From contig CAJODR010000001.1 of assembly GCA_905233275.1 (NCBI GenBank), positions 21,329 to 85,328 of the forward strand: a stretch of DNA of 64,000 nt, in the 5' to 3' direction. Below, in pieces: positions 20,211 to 27,299 of this stretch. Made by a program: the position numbers and the translations under genes. This DNA comes from an uncultured Bacteroidales bacterium (lineage in GTDB: Bacteria > Bacteroidota > Bacteroidia > Bacteroidales > UBA932). The notes under the pieces were generated by a model, which did not search any database, was not told where the DNA came from, and saw only the letters and a list, made by a program, of their open reading frames with translations. The stretch's first letter is position 1. Every line of letters starts with the position of its first letter.

Positions 20211-21988
20211 ATATCCATTCACAGAGGATCGAAGCGCTTCGCAGCATGATGCGCGACCAGGGCTGGGACGCCGTGGTGATCAAGGGTTCGGACCCTCATT
20301 CCAGCGAATATCTTGCGCCGAGGTGGCAGCAGGTCAAATGGCTGACCGGCTTTACCGGTGAGGCGGGCGACGTGGTCGTCACCCTCGACCATGCCGGTCT
20401 ATGGACCGATACCCGGTATTTCATCCAGGCTGTGCGGCAACTCGAAGGCACAGGCGTCGAGTTGCACAAAATGCGTATTCCCGGCGCCGTAGGTATCCCT
20501 GAATGGCTCGCCGCGCAGGGTGGTCTGAAGGTAGCTGTCGATTCGCTCTGCCAGAGCGTGGCGTTTTCCGAGCAAATCGCTGCTTCGTGCGAGGTGATCG
20601 GCGTTCCCGATCTTCTTGGACCGATCTGGCCTGACCGTCCGGAAATACCTGCTACTCCGATAATTACGCTCGGGGAGGACCTCGCCGGAGAGAGTCGGGA
20701 GGCGCGACTTGACGCCCTGCGGCGCTTCCTGCTGAAGGAGGGGTGCGACGCCATTCTTCTTTCGTCTCTCGACGAAATAGCGTGGACGCTCAATGTCAGG
20801 GGCTCTGACATCGACTACAATCCGCTGGTTTTCTCCTATCTCCTCGTGACAATGGAGGACGCATTCTGGTACGTCCTCAAGGATTCTGAGCCTGATGACG
20901 AGACGGCGGCAAGCCTTATCGAAGTCGGTGCCGACGGAGTAACGGTGCTGCCTTATTCAGACATTGCGTATGCGCTCGGCAGTATTCCCGGAAAGCTGTT
21001 TGTGGATACTTCAACGCTGAATTATTATCTCTATTCGATTATCACAGAATCGATTCCGCAGGAATCCCTGAAGACTGGTGAATCCCCGGTCCCGCTGTGG
21101 AAAGCGGTCAAAAACGCGACTGAAATCGCCGGGATGAAAGAGGCTCACCTCGAGGACGGCGTCGCCATGGAGCAGTTCCTCTACTGGCTGGAAAAGTCGG
21201 TTGCGGAGGGCCGGAGCATATCGGAATTCGATGCGGCGCTGCATCTTAGGAGCCTCCGGGCGGCCATTCCCGGCTACCGGGGAGACAGTTTCGAGACGAT
21301 TTCGGCTTACGGAGCAGGGGCGGCACTTCCGCACTATGTGACTCCTTCGGAGAATGCCCCCATCCTCGAGCCCCACGGTCTCTACCTGGTAGACTCCGGC
21401 GGACAATTTCTTTTCGGCACCACCGACATCACGCGGACAGTGCCGCTCGGTCCGTGCACAGACCTCGAAAAGGAGGACTATACCCTGGTACTGAAAGGCC
21501 ATATAGCCCTCTCCATGGCCGTTTTCCCCCACGGAACGGCTGGCTGCCAAATCGATCTCCTGGCCCGCGATCCGCTCTGGAAAGCCCGCCGCAATTTCGG
21601 CCACGGCACCGGCCACGGCGTCGGTTTCTACCTCTGCGTCCACGAAGGTCCCCATGACATTCGTCAGAATTTCAACCCCCAGCCGATTGTCCCCGGCATG
21701 ATAGTCTCCGACGAACCCGGAATCTACCGCGAAGGCCTCCACGGCGTCCGTCACGAAAACCTCATTCTGTGCGTCCCTGACGACGAAAACGAATTCGGCA
21801 CCTGGTACCGTTTCGAGCCTCTCACCCTCTGCCACTTCGACACCTCTGCGGTAGTGAAAGAACTCCTCTCCCCGGAGGAGATAGCCTGGCTCAACGCCTA
21901 CAACGAGCACGTCTACCAGACTCTCTCTCCCCGCCTTGCCCCCGAAATCTCCGCCTGGCTCCGTGACAAAACCCGTGAGTTAAGGTAA
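20207..21988 (+). CDS. Aminopeptidase P family (M24) Xaa-Pro peptidase
   Basis: YLVDSGGQFLFGTTDITRTVPLG, RRNFGHGTGHGVGFYLCVHEGP, SDEPGIYREG metal-binding motifs. Confidence 0.94.
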   Translation: MNIHSQRIEALRSMMRDQGWDAVVIKGSDPHSSEYLAPRWQQVKWLTGFTGEAGDVVVTLDHAGLWTDTRYFIQAVRQLEGTGVELHKMRIPGAVGIPEWLAAQGGLKVAVDSLCQSVAFSEQIAASCEVIGVPDLLGPIWPDRPEIPATPIITLGEDLAGESREARLDALRRFLLKEGCDAILLSSLDEIAWTLNVRGSDIDYNPLVFSYLLVTMEDAFWYVLKDSEPDDETAASLIEVGADGVTVLPYSDIAYALGSIPGKLFVDTSTLNYYLYSIITESIPQESLKTGESPVPLWKAVKNATEIAGMKEAHLEDGVAMEQFLYWLEKSVAEGRSISEFDAALHLRSLRAAIPGYRGDSFETISAYGAGAALPHYVTPSENAPILEPHGLYLVDSGGQFLFGTTDITRTVPLGPCTDLEKEDYTLVLKGHIALSMAVFPHGTAGCQIDLLARDPLWKARRNFGHGTGHGVGFYLCVHEGPHDIRQNFNPQPIVPGMIVSDEPGIYREGLHGVRHENLILCVPDDENEFGTWYRFEPLTLCHFDTSAVVKELLSPEEIAWLNAYNEHVYQTLSPRLAPEISAWLRDKTRELR

Positions 21989-21993
21989 AATAT

Positions 21994-22222
21994 GTTTCGC
22001 ATTGCGAAACTACCGTGTTAAGGAGGCCTGTGGCCGACAGCTTGTCCCTCCCTGAGGGAGGGAAAACGGGAAAAGGGTGGGGTCGTAGATAGAAAATGCA
22101 GTAATACTACTGATATACCTGTCTTTTGATCGCCCCTCCTCCAACCTCCTCCCCCCGGGGAGGAGACTTGCCAACGCCCTTACAGGGCTCTAAAATAGGT
22201 AACTTCCGCAAGCTTGCGAAAG
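21994..22222. repeat. Palindrome-dense foldback/MITE-like intergenic element
   Basis: Ordered palindromes GTTTCGCA-t-TGCGAAAC, TCCCTCCC-tga-GGGAGGGA, CTCCTCCCC-cc-GGGGAGGAG, GCCCT-tac-AGGGC, CGCAAGCTTGCG; arms are imperfect inverted copies. Confidence 0.55.
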
Positions 22223-22240
22223 TTGAATAAGGTAAAAATC

Positions 22241-22278
22241 CATAAAAAGAATTATATTTCATAAAAAGAATTATATTT
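22241..22278 (+). repeat. Perfect 19-bp tandem duplication containing a -7-box-like sequence
   Basis: CATAAAAAGAATTATATTT twice in tandem; second copy continues to TATATTTG. Confidence 0.9.
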
Positions 22279-22301
22279 GCGGAAGCAAACTAACCATAGA
22301 A

Positions 22302-23891
22302 ATGAAATTGAAACTGACGGCGCTGACAAGCCTTTTTGCGCTGATTACCGTTTTCTCCTGCGGGACCACTACGCCGGAGAAGAATAATAATAACGATAAC
22401 CCCCCGGTTGAAGTTACGCACAAACTCAAGGCGTCTCCGACCATGCTGCGTTTTCCCGGTGAAAGCGGGAGCCAGTCATTCTCGCTGGAGGCGAATGTGC
22501 CTTGGACGGCCACCGACGATGCTTCGTGGCTGAGTTTTACTCCTGAGTCGGGTAGTGGCAATTCCAAGATTACCGTTACCGTTGAGGCAAATCCTTCCTC
22601 TACCGCAATCAGGGAAGGCACGATTACCATTACCACCGGAAAGATTGCGCTGGTGTTCAAAGTCTCACAGGATGAAGGTTCCGGGGAGCCGGAACAACCG
22701 GTTGATCCCGAACAGCCGGAGAGGCTGAGTGCCGCTGTCAGTACGGGCTCGGCGAGCAGTATTACTGTAGAATCCGCGTACCTGACGGCCACTTATTCCG
22801 GCGCCAATGCAACTGTGCGAGAGGTTGGATTCGACTGGGGACAGACGTCGACTCTTGGCAAGGTGCTGCAGGCGGATGTCACCGCTCCGTCGGCATCCTC
22901 GGGTACATTCGGCGCAGCCCTGGAGGGACTTGGAGACGGGATGACGTATTATTACAGGGCGTATGTGATGTTGGAGAGGGGGGACGAGATAGAGACGTTC
23001 TACGGTGAGACGCGCAGTTTCAAGACGCAGGTGCAGGAAGATAAGCCTACGTCGTCTGTGCCCGCATGGCCGGAAATGCCGTCCATATCGGTGTCATTCT
23101 CAGGCAAATATATGACGAGCGCGACGGATGCTACGCAGTATTATGCATGGCACATCTGCCCGGACGTTTATGGCCCCGGCGGACATCTGGCGCGCAATTA
23201 TACGGTCTGCTACAGCTCCAAATATCACTGTTCGTTGTGGGTGGCTGCTCCGCTGCATTCGATGTACAAGGGCGGTTCCGGCCGTACGGAAGCGTATGAT
23301 GAAGACCCCGACATCCCTTACGACATCCAGTGGCACAGCAAGACCAATGCAAGCGGGTACAACAAGGGCCATCTGCTCGGTTCGGCCGACAGGTCTGCCT
23401 CCGCTGCAACCAACCGGCAGGTATACTATTATCCCAATATCGCGCCCCAGCTAAGCTCCGGATTCAACACCGGTGGCGGCGGATGGAATCTGCTTGAAGA
23501 CTATGTCGACGGGCAGGTGTGCAAGGATACGCTGTATGCCGTAATCGGCTGCTACTTCGACAAATACACGGACGGCTACGGCAATACCGTCACGCCTGCG
23601 ACTCTTTCGCAGGGTAGCAGGAATGATGTCGCCAAACCGACCATGTTCTACTATGTGCTCCTCAGGACCAAGAGCGGAACTAGCGGCAAGTCCGTCAAGA
23701 ACTGCTCGGCGGACGAGCTCAAGTGCGTTGCTTTCGTAAGGTGCCATACAAATGACCTAAAAGGCCAGAAAGCTTCTTCCAGAGAGCTGATGTCGGTCGC
23801 GGACCTCGAGAAGATCACGGGCGTCACGTATTTCCCCAACGTCCCGAATGCTCCAAAATCCTCATACAAGGCCTCTGACTGGGGCTTGTAG
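22302..23891 (+). CDS. BACON-domain lipoprotein with C-terminal DNA/RNA non-specific endonuclease (NUC) domain
   Basis: BACON-like LRFPGESGSQSFSLEANVPWTATDDASWLSFTPESG; NUC region NKGHLLGSADRSASAATNRQVYYYPNIAPQ. Confidence 0.88.
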   Translation: MKLKLTALTSLFALITVFSCGTTTPEKNNNNDNPPVEVTHKLKASPTMLRFPGESGSQSFSLEANVPWTATDDASWLSFTPESGSGNSKITVTVEANPSSTAIREGTITITTGKIALVFKVSQDEGSGEPEQPVDPEQPERLSAAVSTGSASSITVESAYLTATYSGANATVREVGFDWGQTSTLGKVLQADVTAPSASSGTFGAALEGLGDGMTYYYRAYVMLERGDEIETFYGETRSFKTQVQEDKPTSSVPAWPEMPSISVSFSGKYMTSATDATQYYAWHICPDVYGPGGHLARNYTVCYSSKYHCSLWVAAPLHSMYKGGSGRTEAYDEDPDIPYDIQWHSKTNASGYNKGHLLGSADRSASAATNRQVYYYPNIAPQLSSGFNTGGGGWNLLEDYVDGQVCKDTLYAVIGCYFDKYTDGYGNTVTPATLSQGSRNDVAKPTMFYYVLLRTKSGTSGKSVKNCSADELKCVAFVRCHTNDLKGQKASSRELMSVADLEKITGVTYFPNVPNAPKSSYKASDWGL

Positions 23892-23897
23892 GGCCAG

Positions 23898-24917
23898 ATG
23901 GACCGTCCCCTTGTCATAGCCGGACCATGCAGCGCCGAGAGTGAATCCCAGGTGCTGGAGACCGCCCGCGGACTGAAACCGCTAGGCGTCGGCGTGTTCC
24001 GAGCCGGCCTCTGGAAGCCTCGTACCCATCCGGGCGGCTTCGAAGGAGTGGGGGAGAAGGGCCTCTCATGGCTCGCCCGCGTCCGTGAGGAAACCGGCAT
24101 GAAAACAGCGACGGAAGTAGCTGGAGCAAAGCATGTTGAGGTGTGCCTTGAGAGCGGGGCCGTGGATATTCTCTGGATTGGTGCCCGCACCACATCCAGC
24201 CCGTTCCTGGTGCAGGAGATCGCGGAAGCGTTGCAGGGGACAAACATTCCGGTGTTCGTCAAAAACCCTCTCAGTCCTGACATGGATCTCTGGAGCGGCG
24301 CCCTGGAGCGTCTTTCCGGCGTCGGGAGCCTCGGTCTGATTCACCGCGGATTCACCCCGAGCGGCAGTTCTCCCTGGCGCAACGATCCCCTCTGGAGGAT
24401 AGCCATCGAGATGAGGACCCGTTTCCCGGGAATGCCGTTTCTCGTGGACCCTTCCCATATCGGAGGCGACCGCCGCTTCGTCGGCGAATTGTCCCAGAAA
24501 GCCCTCGACCTAGGCTTCGACGGCCTGATGATCGAGGCGCACTGCAACCCCTCCGAGGCGCTGTCTGATGCGGCCCAGCAGCTTTCTCCTTCGCAGTTAG
24601 GCGAGATTCTCAGCAGCCTCCGTCTGCGTCGCCAGGACTCCGATGACGCGGCCTACAGGGAGGTGATCGATTCGCTGAGAGCGCGAATTGATGATATTGA
24701 CGAATCGCTCCTTGCCCTTCTCGCAGACCGCCAGGCCGTCAGCCGCGAGATCGGTCGCTACAAGAAGGAGCACGGCATCGCCATCGTGCAGGCCGCCAGA
24801 TGGGACGAGGTAATGACATCGGTGCTGGAACGCGCTGAGGCCCTTGGCTTGCCAGCTGACACCGTCCGCCGGATTTTCACCGCCATCCACGCCGCGTCGG
24901 TCCGTTCGCAGGAATAA
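23898..24917 (+). CDS. Bifunctional 3-deoxy-7-phosphoheptulonate synthase / chorismate mutase (type II)
   Basis: VIAGPCSAESESQVLETARGLKPLGVGVFRAGLWKPRTHPGGFEG; C-terminal chorismate mutase helix LRARIDDIDESLLALLADRQAVSREIGRYKKE. Confidence 0.93.
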   Translation: MDRPLVIAGPCSAESESQVLETARGLKPLGVGVFRAGLWKPRTHPGGFEGVGEKGLSWLARVREETGMKTATEVAGAKHVEVCLESGAVDILWIGARTTSSPFLVQEIAEALQGTNIPVFVKNPLSPDMDLWSGALERLSGVGSLGLIHRGFTPSGSSPWRNDPLWRIAIEMRTRFPGMPFLVDPSHIGGDRRFVGELSQKALDLGFDGLMIEAHCNPSEALSDAAQQLSPSQLGEILSSLRLRRQDSDDAAYREVIDSLRARIDDIDESLLALLADRQAVSREIGRYKKEHGIAIVQAARWDEVMTSVLERAEALGLPADTVRRIFTAIHAASVRSQE

Positions 24918-24954
24918 GGAGTGGCCCCGATTTTGCATTGTGGCGGAATTTCAG

Positions 24955-24962
24955 TATATTTG
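24955..24962 (+). promoter_or_regulatory. Predicted -7 box TATATTTG for frr
   Basis: TAnnTTTG match 32 nt upstream of frr ATG. Confidence 0.6.
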
Positions 24963-24994
24963 CATGATTAAGGAAATATAATAAAGATCAAGAT

Positions 24995-25561
24995 ATGTTA
25001 CCACGCGCCAAAGAAATCGTAGATGCATCCGAGGCCAAAATGAAGGATGTCGTCGCGTTCCTCGAAGAGGATCTCAAGACTTACAGGGTTGGCAAGGCCA
25101 ATCCGGGCATCTTCAACGGTGTCACAGTCGACTATTATGGCACCCAGACCCCGCTCAACCAGGTTGCTTCCGTGACTACTCCGGACGCAAAGACTCTGGT
25201 CGTGCAGCCCTGGGACCGTTCCATCATCGGCAAGATCGAGAAGGCCATCCTCGTGGCCAACCTCGGCTTCACCCCCACAAACAACGGTGAAATCATCCGC
25301 TGCGTTGTCCCTGCCCTTACAGAGGAGCGCCGCCGCGACCTCATCAAGAAGGCCCGTTCGGCAGGTGAAACATCCAAGGTAGGTATCCGCAACGCACGCC
25401 GTGAAGGCATCGACCTCCTCAAGAAGGCCCAGAAGAATGAAGGCCTCTCCGAGGACGGCGAAAAGGAAGGCGAAGACGAACTCCAGAAAGTCACAGACAA
25501 GAAGGTCAAGGAAATCGACGCCCTCATTGACGCCAAGGAAAAAGAAATTCTCACCGTCTGA
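24995..25561 (+). CDS. frr: Ribosome recycling factor
   Basis: KTYRVGKANPGIFNGVTVDYYGTQTPLNQVASV; LTEERRRDLIKKARSAGETSKVGIRNARRE. Confidence 0.98.
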   Translation: MLPRAKEIVDASEAKMKDVVAFLEEDLKTYRVGKANPGIFNGVTVDYYGTQTPLNQVASVTTPDAKTLVVQPWDRSIIGKIEKAILVANLGFTPTNNGEIIRCVVPALTEERRRDLIKKARSAGETSKVGIRNARREGIDLLKKAQKNEGLSEDGEKEGEDELQKVTDKKVKEIDALIDAKEKEILTV

Positions 25562-26088
25562 TGTTCAAGGTAGGAGACCCCGTCAGCACTCCTCCGGCGC
25601 AATATTCTACCGAGCTCCAGCAAAAGGTCTACGAGACCTTCGCCGGGCTCGGTATCGCTTTTGAGCGCGTTGACACAGACCCGGGGCTGACAATGGAGGA
25701 CTGTCAGCACATCGACGCCAAGATTGGCGTACGCATAGTCAAGACCATTTTTCTCTGCAATCGCCAGCAGACCGAATTCTACTTGTATGTCACCACGGAC
25801 GACAAGCCGTTCGTCACGCGGGAGTTCTGCGGAGCACTCGGCATCCCGCGCGTTTCATTCGCTTCCGCGGATCATCTCCGCGCCCTGACCGGCGTCGAGG
25901 TCGGTGCCACGACGATCCTGAGCGCCATCCTCCCGTCCGCGGCCGCCATTCACCTTGTCATGGACCGCAATGTAGCTGAATCAGAATGGTTTGCCTGCAC
26001 CGACGGCACACCCACGTGCTTTGTGAAAATTCTCACGAGGGATCTGTTTGAGCACTATCTTGCTGGGCGGGAGGTTGATCTGATATAG
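25561..26088 (+). CDS. YbaK/EbsC-type prolyl-tRNA deacylase family protein
   Basis: HIDAKIGVRIVKTIFLCNRQQTEFYLYVTTDDKPF; LTGVEVGATTILSAI. Confidence 0.85.
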   Translation: MFKVGDPVSTPPAQYSTELQQKVYETFAGLGIAFERVDTDPGLTMEDCQHIDAKIGVRIVKTIFLCNRQQTEFYLYVTTDDKPFVTREFCGALGIPRVSFASADHLRALTGVEVGATTILSAILPSAAAIHLVMDRNVAESEWFACTDGTPTCFVKILTRDLFEHYLAGREVDLI

Positions 26089-26094
26089 CACAGA

Positions 26095-26131
26095 GAGATT
26101 TCTCCGCGCGCTCCGCTTGGTCGAAATGACA
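26095..26131 (-). repeat. Dispersed REP-like element, copy 2
   Basis: Reverse complement TGTCATTTCGACCAAGCGGAGCGCGCGGAGAAATCTC, related to copies at 9719 and 55661. Confidence 0.75.
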
Positions 26132-26138
26132 GGGGCAG

Positions 26139-26224
26139 TGACGGTGGTGGTGTCGAAAGAGGGACAGTACCGACGAAAAAGGGGGTAGAATGACGGTGGT
26201 GGTGCTGGAATAGGGACAGTACCG
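26139..26224. repeat. Two 34-bp imperfect direct repeats, 52 bp period
   Basis: TGACGGTGGTGGTGtcGAAagAGGGACAGTACCG and TGACGGTGGTGGTGctGGAatAGGGACAGTACCG. Confidence 0.85.
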
Positions 26225-27259
26225 TCACAGACCGTATACGCCGGTGGGAGTGGGGAGGGGAGTGGTGCCCCAACGGGTGGCGATGTGGTCGAGGAGGGAG
26301 TAGAGGGCGTCGGGGTCGGTTTCGGTGACGAGGCGGATGCGAGTGTCCTTGAAGTCGGGGAGGCCTTTGAAGTAGCAACTGAGGTGGCGGCGCATTTCGT
26401 AGACGCCTGTTTTGGGACCCTTCAGTGCCAGTGAGAGGGCGAGGTGGCGTTTGGCGAGTGCGACGCGGTCAGTGACGGGGAGGGGAGGGAGTTCCTCGCC
26501 GGTGTCGAGGAAGTGGCGGATTTCGTGGAATAGCCACGGGTGGCCGAAGGAGGCGCGTCCCACCATGATACCGTCCACGCCGTAGCGGTCGAAAGCGGCT
26601 GCCGCGGCGACCGGCGTGGAAATATCACCATTACCTATAATAGGAATATGCATGCGGGGATTGTTTTTGACTTCCCCGATCAGGGTCCAGTCGGCTTCTC
26701 CCTTGTACATCTGGCAGCGGGTGCGGCCGTGGATGGTGAGCGCAGCGATGCCTGTATCCTGTAGTCTTTCAGCCAGTTCCACGATGATTTTGCTGCTTTC
26801 GTCCCATCCGAGGCGGGTTTTTACCGTGACAGGCTTGCTGACAGCCTCGACCACTGCCTTTGTAATGGCGACCATTTTGTCAGGCTCCTTCATCATGCCG
26901 GAACCTGCGCCTCGGCCGGCTATCTTGGACACCGGACAGCCGAAATTGATATCGATCACATCCGCTCCGTGGCCTCCTGCGATCTCAGCGGCGCGGTCCG
27001 CCATCCGGGCGGCGTCGACCATCGCTTCCGGAATATTCCCGTAGATCTGAATGCCTACCGGAGCCTCTTCCTCTGATGTTTTCATCTTTGCGATTGCCTT
27101 GGCGGCATCGCGAATGAGGCCGTCCGAGGAGACGAATTCGGTATAGACCATCGCGGCGCCCTGCTCGCGGCAGAGCACCCTGAACGATGCGTCGGTGACG
27201 TCCTCCATGGGCGCCAGGAGCACGGGCCTGTTTCCGAGATTGATGTCTCCTATCTTCAT
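26225..27259 (-). CDS. dusB: tRNA-dihydrouridine synthase (DusB type)
   Basis: VLLAPMEDVTDASFRVLCREQGAAMVYTEFVSSDGLI; DINFGCPVSKIAGRGAGSGMM; IPIIGNGDI. Confidence 0.95.
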   Translation of the reverse strand: MKIGDINLGNRPVLLAPMEDVTDASFRVLCREQGAAMVYTEFVSSDGLIRDAAKAIAKMKTSEEEAPVGIQIYGNIPEAMVDAARMADRAAEIAGGHGADVIDINFGCPVSKIAGRGAGSGMMKEPDKMVAITKAVVEAVSKPVTVKTRLGWDESSKIIVELAERLQDTGIAALTIHGRTRCQMYKGEADWTLIGEVKNNPRMHIPIIGNGDISTPVAAAAAFDRYGVDGIMVGRASFGHPWLFHEIRHFLDTGEELPPLPVTDRVALAKRHLALSLALKGPKTGVYEMRRHLSCYFKGLPDFKDTRIRLVTETDPDALYSLLDHIATRWGTTPLPTPTGVYGL

Positions 27260-27299
27260 ACGGGTGGCAAAGATAGAAAAAATATCGTATATTTGTCTC

